DNA of 64,000 nt, taken from Selenomonas sputigena_A. Its GTDB lineage: Bacteria; Bacillota; Negativicutes; Selenomonadales; Selenomonadaceae. Shown here in pieces: positions 1 through 7,864 of the stretch. How positions within the stretch are numbered: the first letter of the stretch is position 1; the number at the start of each line of letters is the position of its first letter. The position numbers and the translations under genes are program-made. The notes below the pieces were generated by a model. That model had not been told where the DNA came from, made no database searches, and saw nothing but the letters and a program-made list of their open reading frames with translations. Location of the stretch: contig NZ_CP194411.1 of NCBI RefSeq assembly GCF_051603425.1, positions 930,001 through 994,000 on the forward strand, read 5' to 3'.

Positions 1-318
1 ATACATGATGACGGCGACGCCGACGAGCGCGATGGCGCTGCCGATGATATCGAAGCGGTCGGGCATAATGCCGTCGATGCGCCAGCCCCAGAGAAGCGAA
101 AGCACGATGAACACGCCGCCGTAAGCGGCATAGACGCGCCCGAAGCTTCCCTCCGGCTGCAGCGTCGGCACAATGCCGTACAGGATCAGGATGACCGCAC
201 CGAGAAAAGCATACCAAAGCCCGGCGCCGTTCCTCAGCCACTGCCAGATCAGATAGCCGCCGCCGATCTCAAAAAGCCCGGCAAGAAGAAAATACGCGAG
301 AGATTTCAAAACGAGCAC
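1..318 (-). CDS. YnfA/UPF0060 family membrane protein (partial)
   Basis: Small integral membrane protein of the YnfA (UPF0060) family, related in fold to small multidrug transporters; its substrate is unknown. About 106 residues are visible and the 3' end lies outside the window. The family signature GRVYAAYGGVFI is clear, with four hydrophobic segments. The start is taken as GTG at 318, preceded by GGAGG at 326-330 with 7 nt spacing. The TTG two bases upstream runs into a stop at once. It is divergent from the DUF4198 gene. Confidence 0.8.
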   Translation of the reverse strand, partial: MLVLKSLAYFLLAGLFEIGGGYLIWQWLRNGAGLWYAFLGAVILILYGIVPTLQPEGSFGRVYAAYGGVFIVLSLLWGWRIDGIMPDRFDIIGSAIALVGVAVIMY

Positions 319-377
319 AAGAACACCTCCTCATCCTAAAGTTCAGAAATTCTCTCCCATTTCACAGATTTCCTGCA

Positions 378-406
378 TTGACAACGCAGCCATAACGGTG
401 TTAATA
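378..406 (+). promoter_or_regulatory. Sigma-A type promoter for the DUF4198 gene
   Basis: TTGACA at 378-383 is followed after 17 nt by TTAATA at 401-406, in the divergent intergenic region. This would give a leader of about 100 nt before the DUF4198 protein start. Confidence 0.55.
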
Positions 407-433
407 TGTGCATGTATTGTTTTGGAGAATGGA

Positions 434-445
434 ATCATATATGAT
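434..445. promoter_or_regulatory. 12-bp perfect palindrome, possible operator
   Basis: ATCATATATGAT is a perfect palindrome lying just downstream of the predicted promoter and upstream of the DUF4198 gene. A second short inverted repeat (AACGG/CCGTT, 472-487) follows it. An operator for a metal-responsive repressor is conceivable given the downstream gene, but I do not recognise a specific consensus. Confidence 0.25.
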
Positions 446-517
446 ATTTATGATTTATTCTCTGAAACATCAACGGCATGATCCGTTGACTTCTATCATG
501 ATGAAGAGGTGTTCATT

Positions 518-1252
518 TTGAAAAAAACAAAAATCCTTTCCGCGCTTATCGGCGCCGCCATGCTCACCACTGCCGTCCCCGCCGCCGCCCATGGCGTCTG
601 GTTCGCGCCGCGTCTGGACCAGACCCAGCTCGTCCTCGGCGAAGGCTACAAGGACAATGCCTATGACCCGAAGGATGTCACGATGGTCATCGGCTTCGAC
701 AAAAACTATAAGAGGGTTCCTCTCGACATCATCGACGGCGGCAATCACATCACGATCAATCCGTCGGAAAATGTTTCCGCTGCTGTCGTCTATTTTGACT
801 ACGGCTATTGGTCGAAAGGGCCGGACGGCAAATACGTCAACAAGCCGATGAATCAGGTGCCCGGCTCGACCATAGGCACGCATGCCATCAAGTACAGCGT
901 CAATTATCTGAAGGGCGTCACCAAAGTGGCTCCCCTGCCGGATCTGCCGTACCAGATCGTTCCTCTGAAGGATCCCACCAAGCTCAACGTCGGCGATTAT
1001 CTGCCCATACAGGTGCTCCACAACGGCAAGCCGCTGCCGTATGCCGAAATCATTCCCGATGTCGTCAACCACCACACGGTGATGATGAAGACGGACAAAG
1101 ACGGCAAGGCTAACGTTCTCGTCGCCAACGGCAGCATCAACGTCATCGGTCTCGAGCTCGCAGAGAACTATCCGCAGTCCGACGGCAAGGCGACGCGCGA
1201 CAAGATCTTCAGCAGCTTGAGCTTCATGGTTTACCCGCAGGAAGAAGATTGA
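518..1252 (+). CDS. Secreted DUF4198 domain protein
   Basis: Exported protein of about 244 residues. A basic N-terminus and hydrophobic stretch ending in AAAHG look like a signal peptide, followed by a DUF4198-type beta-rich body beginning HGVWFAPR. The family is often encoded near metal (nickel or cobalt) uptake genes; a periplasmic metal-related role is an inference. The start is TTG at 518, with GAAGAGG about 8 nt upstream; GTG at 509 in the same frame overlaps that ribosome-binding site. It is monocistronic, bounded by the promoter at 378 and the terminator element at 1363. Confidence 0.75.
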   Translation: MKKTKILSALIGAAMLTTAVPAAAHGVWFAPRLDQTQLVLGEGYKDNAYDPKDVTMVIGFDKNYKRVPLDIIDGGNHITINPSENVSAAVVYFDYGYWSKGPDGKYVNKPMNQVPGSTIGTHAIKYSVNYLKGVTKVAPLPDLPYQIVPLKDPTKLNVGDYLPIQVLHNGKPLPYAEIIPDVVNHHTVMMKTDKDGKANVLVANGSINVIGLELAENYPQSDGKATRDKIFSSLSFMVYPQEED

Positions 1253-1362
1253 TCCGCTGCAGACGCTGTTCGCCGCACTTTTGCTGATCGGAGCTGCCTT
1301 TTGAAAAGCACGCCTCCGCTCTGATGCGATGCACGGCATGAACGCGGGATTTCACAATCCGA

Positions 1363-1438
1363 AGCCCGCCCATTCCCTTGAATATCGGCCATTCCCGCTT
1401 CACTCGAAGGGGGGCGGCCGCAGGGGAACGGGCGGGCT
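1363..1438 (+). repeat. Structured terminator-like repeat, copy A
   Basis: A 76-nt element with complementary ends (AGCCCGCCC / GGGCGGGCT), an inner hairpin (CTTC-ACTC-GAAG) and a following T-run, positioned as the terminator of the DUF4198 gene. Its interior aligns, in reverse complement, with elements at 28076-28146 and 32552-32625. The three form a dispersed family with conserved outer stem, inner hairpin and a shared CGRTAT-like strand. Confidence 0.6.
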
Positions 1439-1622
1439 TTTTCATCTGTCCGAAAAGGAGCCTTGGGACATCGCCGCCTGCCAGGCTGCAAAGGATGCTG
1501 CGGCTTCCTTTCCTTCCGCTCGATGAGTTCCGCTAAAAACGAAAAACATCAAGATATGGCTTAAAAACAGAAGTGCAACGACTATATATGGTTATTTTGC
1601 CGAAAATCGACGATTTCCTTGT

Positions 1623-1652
1623 TTGCCTAGCCGATACTTTTTATTTTATAAT
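1623..1652 (+). promoter_or_regulatory. Probable nrdJ promoter
   Basis: TTGCCT (1623-1628), 18-nt spacer, TATAAT (1647-1652), ending 53 nt before the nrdJ start. I see no convincing cobalamin riboswitch or NrdR box pair between 1450 and 1700. Confidence 0.45.
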
Positions 1653-1705
1653 ATGCGCTAGTGTTTTGATAAAAATATACATCCCTGCATTTAGGAGGCA
1701 CGACT

Positions 1706-3961
1706 TTGGAAAAATGGTATGACACGGAAATCGGCAGGAACATCCTGCAGGCAAAATATTATCATGCGGGCGAAAGCGAGCCGCACGAATTCATCGAGCG
1801 CGTAGCGGGCATCTTCTCGCCGGAAATACGCGGGAAGATGACGGGCTATCTCGAAGCGGGCGCCGTCTGTCCCGCGGGACGCACGCTCTATGCGGCGGGC
1901 GCCAAGGGCAAGTTCAAGAGCAGCCTGTCGAACTGCTACATCATGCCGTCGCCGACGGACGACATCGAGTCGATCTTCACCGTCAACCAGCAGATCGCCA
2001 AGATCTTCTCCTACGGCGGCGGCATCGGCGTGAACATCAGCGGCCTGCGCCCCAAGGACAGCCGCGTGAACAATGTCGCGCGCAGCTCGACGGGCGCCGT
2101 TTCCTTCCTCAAGATCTTCAACACGACGGGCGAGGTCATCAGCCAGAACGGCAGGCGCGGCGCGATGCTCGTCGCGCTCGACTCGGAGCACCCCGACATC
2201 TACGAATTTCTCCACATAAAGCAGAACAATGAGAAACTCGCCTCGATGAACCTCTCGCTTCTCTTCAGCGACGCCTTCATGCAGGCCGTCGCCGACGATG
2301 CCGAATACGAACTGAGCTTCGACGTCGAAGCGACGGGCGAGAAAATCCGCAAGACGATCCGCGCCGCCGAGTTTTTCGATGAATACTGTCAGACACAGTG
2401 GGACTGGGGCGACCCCGGCGCACTCTTCAAGGACAGGCTCAACGACTACACGCTTCTCTCGGGCTACGAGGACTACAAGATCGAGGTCACGAACCCCTGC
2501 GGCGAATTCGGCGGCAACGCCTACAACTCGTGCAACCTCATGAGCATCAACCTCTACGCCTTCATCGAGGATAAGTTCGGCGACGCGCCGCATCTCGCCG
2601 AAACGGAATTCCGCGAAGCTGTGCACACGGCCGTATGCGCCCTCGACGAGGTGCTCGACTACGGCTTCGACACGCAGCCGCTCGAAGAGAACCGCCAGTG
2701 CATCCGCGACTGGCGCAGCATCGGCCTCGGCCTCTTCGGCGTCGCCGACGCCTTCGTCGCCATGAAGCTCGCCTACGGCAGCCGTGAAAGCTGCAGCTTC
2801 ATCCAAGAGGTGCTGCGCATCATGTTCACGGAAGCTGCCCGCGCTTCTGCCGAGCTCGCCAAGGAAAAGGGCACCTTCGGCCGCTACGACTGGGAAAAGA
2901 CGAAACAATCGCCGCTCATCCGACGCCTCGCCGAAGAAGCGCCGTCCGTCTATCAGAACATCAAAGAACACGGCCTCCGAAACGGCACGCTGCTTTCCAT
3001 CGCGCCGACGGGCACGATCTCGCTCCTGATGGGCGTTTTCTCCGGCGGCTGTGAGCCGCTCTATCAGATCAGCTACGAGCGCACGACGCACAAGATGGAG
3101 GAAAAAAGCGCCTCCTTCCGCGTCTACGCGCACTCCGTCAGCGACCTGCTCGACTATCACAAGCTGCCGCACGACCTCACGAACGAGGAGATCAAGAAGC
3201 GCTTCCCCTGGGTCATCGAGAGCCACGCCGTTCCCTACCTGCACCGCGTCGAACTGCAGGCCGCCATGCAGAAGTACGTCGACAACTCCATTTCCTCGAC
3301 CGTCAACCTCCGGCACGAGGCGACGCCCGCCGACATCAAGAACATCTACCTCGCGGCATGGAAAGCCCGCTGCAAGGGCATCACGGTCTTCCGTGACGGC
3401 TGCAAGCGCGGCAACATCCTCGGCGTCAAGGAAGCCTCGGACGAGGGGCAGGAGATCCATTACGACACCGTACGCCCGCGCCGCCGCGACAATATCGAAC
3501 GCCTTGAAGGCGTGACGCTCGTCCGCCATACGTCGTGCGTCGACAAGATGTACATCACGGTCAACAAGACGGCCGACGGCGACGTATTCGAGCTCTTCAC
3601 GAACGCTTCCGGCGGCTGCCAGTCGAATATCGCGACCATCACGCGCCTGACCTCTCTCGCGCTGCGCTCGGGCGTGCGCGTCAAGGACATCATCAAGCAG
3701 CTGACCGTCAGCCGCTGCTCCGCCTGCCAGGCCATGATCCGCAGCGGCCGCAGGGACATCTCGCTCTCATGCGGCAGCGCCATCGGCACGGCGCTGGCCG
3801 AAATCTACAACGAATGCAGGAAGGACGAGGCCGACAAATACAAAGACAAGAGCGACGACAAAGCCATCAACAAACAATGCCCCGAATGCAAGCGCCACAC
3901 CCTGCGCCCCGAAGGAAACTGCGTGACCTGCACCTACTGCGGCTGGTCGAAATGTGAATAA
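1706..3961 (+). CDS. nrdJ: Adenosylcobalamin-dependent (class II) ribonucleoside-diphosphate reductase
   Basis: Reduces ribonucleotides to deoxyribonucleotides using a cobalamin-generated thiyl radical, which needs neither oxygen nor a separate radical subunit. The 751-residue protein shows the class II hallmarks: SNCY near residue 75, the catalytic NPCGE block near residue 265, and APTGTIS near 435. A C-terminal zinc-ribbon-like tail (CPEC...CVTCTYCGWSKC) supplies shuttle cysteines. There is no N-terminal ATP-cone, which is common for NrdJ. The start is TTG at 1706 with AGGAGG 7 nt upstream. It is monocistronic. It fits an anaerobic, B12-using lifestyle together with metH and the ArsAB-like gene. 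Confidence 0.95.
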   Translation: MEKWYDTEIGRNILQAKYYHAGESEPHEFIERVAGIFSPEIRGKMTGYLEAGAVCPAGRTLYAAGAKGKFKSSLSNCYIMPSPTDDIESIFTVNQQIAKIFSYGGGIGVNISGLRPKDSRVNNVARSSTGAVSFLKIFNTTGEVISQNGRRGAMLVALDSEHPDIYEFLHIKQNNEKLASMNLSLLFSDAFMQAVADDAEYELSFDVEATGEKIRKTIRAAEFFDEYCQTQWDWGDPGALFKDRLNDYTLLSGYEDYKIEVTNPCGEFGGNAYNSCNLMSINLYAFIEDKFGDAPHLAETEFREAVHTAVCALDEVLDYGFDTQPLEENRQCIRDWRSIGLGLFGVADAFVAMKLAYGSRESCSFIQEVLRIMFTEAARASAELAKEKGTFGRYDWEKTKQSPLIRRLAEEAPSVYQNIKEHGLRNGTLLSIAPTGTISLLMGVFSGGCEPLYQISYERTTHKMEEKSASFRVYAHSVSDLLDYHKLPHDLTNEEIKKRFPWVIESHAVPYLHRVELQAAMQKYVDNSISSTVNLRHEATPADIKNIYLAAWKARCKGITVFRDGCKRGNILGVKEASDEGQEIHYDTVRPRRRDNIERLEGVTLVRHTSCVDKMYITVNKTADGDVFELFTNASGGCQSNIATITRLTSLALRSGVRVKDIIKQLTVSRCSACQAMIRSGRRDISLSCGSAIGTALAEIYNECRKDEADKYKDKSDDKAINKQCPECKRHTLRPEGNCVTCTYCGWSKCE

Positions 3962-3976
3962 ACTTTTTGAAGACGA

Positions 3977-5263
3977 TTATGGAACAATCTTGACGCGCTC
4001 AAGCAAAAAATCAATCAGGTTACAATGAAAGATCCCGTCATCATCGTAGAAGTTATGTGAAATATCCATTCGAATGATGACTTTATCGAAAAAATCTTTC
4101 GTCAAGAGAAGGGAAGAGCGTTCAGAGGAAACCTTTGCATCCGTATCCATGTGAAAAGCCGATTGGATATAACTTTTTTTATCTGCGAGATTCACGACAA
4201 AATCGATCTCTTTTTGCAGGTTTTTCCCACTTGTCCGGTCTGTGACAACGCCAACATCTACAGAATATCCGCGCCGTATCAGTTCGTTGTAAATGATATT
4301 TTCCATCATGTGCCCCGGGTCGTATTGCCGATAGTTCAATCTGGCATTTCGCAGCCCGATATCCACATAGTAATATTTGTTTGGATATTTGAAGTACGTT
4401 TTTCCTTTCACATCATAACGTCGCGCCATATGAATCAGAAAGGAATCAAGGATATGACGCAGATACTTTGATACCAAAGGAGGATGAATCTTCTCCCTTT
4501 TCATGCTTGAAAGGGTATTGGCGATATTCGTAGGGTTTGTCAAAGAGCTGATTTGTGAAGCGAGGAAATCCAAAATATTGTTCAAAAGATCTTCGCGTTC
4601 GATGTCATTTCGTTCTATGATATCCTTCACATATAACTCGCGGTAGAGCGAGATGAGGTATTCTTTTTTGTCCTGTTCATCTTTGAGAAAGGGGATTCTC
4701 GGCATTCCGCCATAAAGGATGTAAGCATTCAGAGCATCTCGCTCGCTGCCGCCGATATAGGAGAAATACTCTGCAAAAGAGAGCGGGTATACATGAATTT
4801 GTGTGGCGCGACCCCTGAATTCTGTGGCGATATCGGCGGACAACCCCTTCGAGTTGCTTCCCGTAACGTAGACGTCAAGATTGCTGTAGGATTTCAATTC
4901 ATTCAGCATATCATAAATCGTGACTTCTAAATTGCCGTTTTCCGTATCTATTACGGTTTGTGTGAATTGGACTTCGTCGACCAAGAGATAGAATTCTTTT
5001 TGGGGATTCGTATTGACTTGGGATTCTACATAATCGGCGAGCACAATCGGATTTCTATATCGGTAATGTCGTCTTTGGTCGAGTGCGATTTGAAGAATTT
5101 GATCTTTGGATATATTTTGTGCCAAGAGATAGCTGCGGAACAATTCAAAGAGCAATACAGACTTTCCGCATCGACGGATGCCTGTGATCACCTTTACTTC
5201 GCCGTTCCACATGGAGCGAATGAGCCGCTTCAAGTAAAAATCTCGCTGTATTATGCTTATCAT
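3977..5263 (-). CDS. AAA-type ATPase with DUF4143 domain
   Basis: Stand-alone ATPase of about 428 residues. It has a Walker A motif (GIRRCGKS) near residue 28 and a Walker B LLVDEVQ near 93, with a helical DUF4143 region and an EIDFVV nuclease-like motif toward the C-terminus. The family is widespread and poorly understood; many copies are patchily distributed and thought to be mobile or defence-linked, which is an inference here. ATG at 5263 follows AGAAGG with 8 nt spacing; a GTG three codons upstream overlaps that site. Codon use is more AT-rich than that of its neighbours, consistent with acquisition. Confidence 0.8.
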   Translation of the reverse strand: MISIIQRDFYLKRLIRSMWNGEVKVITGIRRCGKSVLLFELFRSYLLAQNISKDQILQIALDQRRHYRYRNPIVLADYVESQVNTNPQKEFYLLVDEVQFTQTVIDTENGNLEVTIYDMLNELKSYSNLDVYVTGSNSKGLSADIATEFRGRATQIHVYPLSFAEYFSYIGGSERDALNAYILYGGMPRIPFLKDEQDKKEYLISLYRELYVKDIIERNDIEREDLLNNILDFLASQISSLTNPTNIANTLSSMKREKIHPPLVSKYLRHILDSFLIHMARRYDVKGKTYFKYPNKYYYVDIGLRNARLNYRQYDPGHMMENIIYNELIRRGYSVDVGVVTDRTSGKNLQKEIDFVVNLADKKSYIQSAFHMDTDAKVSSERSSLLLTKDFFDKVIIRMDISHNFYDDDGIFHCNLIDFLLERVKIVP

Positions 5264-5455
5264 AATCCTCACCTTCTACTTGCGTCGCAAACGTCGTAAC
5301 TTTTATCTATAAGATACCCGAAATCGCGGAAAACGGCAAGCCTATGGATGGAAGTTAGTATTTACGCTTGCCGGAGCACCACCTCGCAGGCGCGTATCCT
5401 TCGCGTTTATTGGGTGAGAAATGCAGCACACCGCATTTTCAACGCTCACAAAAAA

Positions 5456-5483
5456 GAGGACGGTCCGTCTTTGGACCGTCCTC
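5456..5483 (-). terminator. Intrinsic terminator
   Basis: GAGGACGGTCC and GGACCGTCCTC form an 11-bp stem. On the minus strand it is followed by TTTTT. It sits directly downstream of the chemoreceptor remnant at 5504. Confidence 0.75.
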
Positions 5484-5503
5484 TTCTGCTGCAAAATATG
5501 CCA

Positions 5504-5590
5504 TCAGCTGCGCAGTTTGAAGCGCTCTACGGAGCCTTGCAGTTCGGCTGCCATTTCTTCCGGCTTCTTGCTCGCTGAAGCAACCTCGTG
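5504..5590 (-). pseudogene. 3' remnant of a methyl-accepting chemotaxis protein gene
   Basis: On the minus strand, about 28 codons end in EMAAELQGSVERFKLRS and a stop, followed by a terminator. This matches the usual C-terminus of Negativicute chemoreceptors; the intact one here at 16119 ends ELAQQLKQGVAKFKL. Upstream of about 5590 the similarity stops and the tex promoter begins, so the rest of the gene is deleted. Confidence 0.55.
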
Positions 5591-5637
5591 GATGAGAAGC
5601 GGCGCGGAGCAAAGACCTCGCCGCCCCTTCCCGTCTG

Positions 5638-5646
5638 TGCTATAAT
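5638..5646 (+). promoter_or_regulatory. Extended -10 promoter for tex
   Basis: TGCTATAAT gives a TGn-extended perfect -10 hexamer 35 nt before the tex start. No good -35 is visible, as is usual for extended -10 promoters. Confidence 0.45.
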
Positions 5647-5680
5647 CATAAGAAGTTTAAAGCACAAGCGAGGGATCAGC

Positions 5681-7864
5681 ATGATTGCAGAAAATATCGG
5701 CGCGGCGATCGCGCACGCCTTAGGCATCCGGACGAAGCAGGCGGAAGCGGCCATGACGCTTCTCGACGAGGGCAATACCGTGCCCTTTATCTCACGCTAC
5801 CGCAAGGAGGCGACGGGCGAACTCGATGAGGAGCAGGTGCGCGGCGTGGAGGCGGAGCTGTCCCGCCTCAGGAATCTCGTGAAGCGCCAGCAGGAAATCG
5901 AGAAGAGCATCGAGGAGCAGGGGAAACTCACGCCCGAGCTCAAGGCGGCCATGGAAAAGGCCACAAAGATGCAGGAGCTTGAGGACATCTATCTGCCCTT
6001 CAAGCAGAAACGCCGCACGCGCGCAGGCGTCGCGCGCGAAAAAGGGCTGGAACCGCTGGCTCTCGCCCTGCTCGCGCAGACGGAAAAGGAAGGCACGGTG
6101 CTCGAGTACGCCGGCCGCTTCATCGATGCAGAAAAGGGTGTGGAAACGGCAGACGAAGCCCTCGCCGGCGCGATGGACATCGCAGCCGAGACCGTCATGG
6201 AGGGAGCCGCCCTGCGCCAGAAGCTGCGCAAGGAGCTTTGGCAGCGCGCGGAGCTTTCGACCGAGCTGGACGAGGAGGCAGAGGGAGCGCAGACTTTCCT
6301 CATGTACAAGGAATACCGCGAGCCGCTCCGAACCCTGCCCTCACATCGCATCCTGGCCATCAACCGCGGCGAGAAGAAGGGCTGCCTCAAGGTCACGCTC
6401 TCATGCGACCACGAGAAAAACATCGGACAGATCTTTGCCGATCTCGACAAGGGCGCTTCCATCTTCCGCGAATCCCTCCGCGCCGCCGTCGAGGACGGTT
6501 ACAAGCGCCTGCTCTTTCCCGCACTCGAGCGCGAACTGCGCGCCCTGCTGACGGAAAACGCCGAGAAGCAGGCCATCTCCGTTTTCGGCGCAAATCTCCG
6601 CCAGCTCCTGCTCGAAGCGCCGCTTGCCGGCCATACCGTCATGGGGCTTGACCCCGGATACCGCACGGGCTGCAAGATGGCCGTCGTCAGTCCCACGGGG
6701 CAGGTTCTGGACCACGGCGTCCTCTACCTCACGATGAGCGAGGAGCGCCGCGCGGAAGCGGCCAGAAAAGCGCTCGCACTGATCAAGAAGCACGGTGTGA
6801 CGCTCATCTCCATCGGCAACGGCACAGCTTCCTACGAAACGGAAGAATTCGCTGCCGGCCTCATCCGCGAGAACAAGCTGCCCGTGCACTACCTGATCAC
6901 GAACGAGGCGGGCGCTTCCGTCTACTCCGCTTCCAAGCTTGCGAAAGAGGAGCTGCCCGAATACGATGTGACCATACGCGGCGCCGTTTCCATAGCGCGG
7001 CGCGTGCAGGATCCGCTGGCCGAGCTCGTGAAGATCGAGCCGCAGGCCATCGGCGTCGGGCAATACCAGCACGATGTGAACCAAAAGGAGCTGGCCGCGA
7101 CGCTCGACGCCACCGTCGAATCCGCCGTGAACCATGTCGGCGTGAACCTCAACACGGCTTCCGCCGCCCTGCTCGGCCATATCGCCGGCATCAACGCCGC
7201 GACAGCAAAAAACATCGTCGGCTGGCGCAACGAGAACGGCGCTTTCCAAAGCCGCCGGGAACTCCTCAAGGTACCCCGCCTCGGACCCGCCGCCTTCACC
7301 CAATGCGCAGGCTTTTTGCGCATCGCAGACGGCAAGAGCCCGCTCGACAACACGCCCGTCCACCCCGAATCCTACGCGCTTGCGGAAAAACTGCTGGAAC
7401 GCCTGGGCTTCTCGCTCGCCGATCTCACGGACAAGAAGAGCCTCGAAGTCCTCGGCGCAAAGCTTTCCCTCGCCGACGCGGCAAAACTCGCCAAGGATCT
7501 CGCCGCCGGACTGCCGACCGTGCGCGACATCATGGACGCGCTCAAAAAGCCCGGACGCGACCCGCGCGAAGACTTGCCCGCGCCCCTGACGCGACAGGCC
7601 ATCGTGAAGCTCTCGGACATCAAGCCCGGCGCCATCATGCGCGGCACCGTGCGAAACATCACGGATTTCGGCGTCTTCGTCGACATCGGCATCAAGACGG
7701 CGGGGCTCATCCATATCTCGGAACTCAGCAAGAGGCGCGTCAAGCATCCGCTCGACGTCGTATCCGTCGGCGACATCCTGACGGTCATGGTCATCAAAGT
7801 GGACGAGGAGCGCGGCCGCATCGGCCTTTCCCTCAAGCAGGTTCTGCAGGAGGCGCAGGCATGA
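5681..7864 (+). CDS. tex: RNA-binding transcription accessory protein Tex
   Basis: Nucleic-acid-binding protein of 727 residues implicated in transcription and RNA metabolism. Domain order matches the family: N-terminal helical Tex domain, YqgF/RNase H-like domain (VMGLDPGYRTGCKMAVV, about residue 325), helix-hairpin-helix region (about 490-570) and a C-terminal S1 domain (GTVRNITDFGVFVDIG, about 650-720). The chosen ATG at 5681 follows AGGG and gives the usual Tex N-terminus; a longer in-frame reading from 5588 would start upstream of the predicted promoter. Its stop overlaps the next gene by 4 nt (ATGA). Confidence 0.95.
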   Translation: MIAENIGAAIAHALGIRTKQAEAAMTLLDEGNTVPFISRYRKEATGELDEEQVRGVEAELSRLRNLVKRQQEIEKSIEEQGKLTPELKAAMEKATKMQELEDIYLPFKQKRRTRAGVAREKGLEPLALALLAQTEKEGTVLEYAGRFIDAEKGVETADEALAGAMDIAAETVMEGAALRQKLRKELWQRAELSTELDEEAEGAQTFLMYKEYREPLRTLPSHRILAINRGEKKGCLKVTLSCDHEKNIGQIFADLDKGASIFRESLRAAVEDGYKRLLFPALERELRALLTENAEKQAISVFGANLRQLLLEAPLAGHTVMGLDPGYRTGCKMAVVSPTGQVLDHGVLYLTMSEERRAEAARKALALIKKHGVTLISIGNGTASYETEEFAAGLIRENKLPVHYLITNEAGASVYSASKLAKEELPEYDVTIRGAVSIARRVQDPLAELVKIEPQAIGVGQYQHDVNQKELAATLDATVESAVNHVGVNLNTASAALLGHIAGINAATAKNIVGWRNENGAFQSRRELLKVPRLGPAAFTQCAGFLRIADGKSPLDNTPVHPESYALAEKLLERLGFSLADLTDKKSLEVLGAKLSLADAAKLAKDLAAGLPTVRDIMDALKKPGRDPREDLPAPLTRQAIVKLSDIKPGAIMRGTVRNITDFGVFVDIGIKTAGLIHISELSKRRVKHPLDVVSVGDILTVMVIKVDEERGRIGLSLKQVLQEAQA

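Noticed and set aside
1450..1705. Cobalamin riboswitch before the B12-dependent ribonucleotide reductase
   Set aside because: Searched for a B12-box-like GCCACTG and the usual long leader; neither is present.
1691..3529. 612-codon open frame antisense to nrdJ
   Set aside because: A GC-rich third-position shadow: no ribosome-binding site, no recognisable family and compositionally odd protein, while the plus strand encodes a textbook NrdJ.
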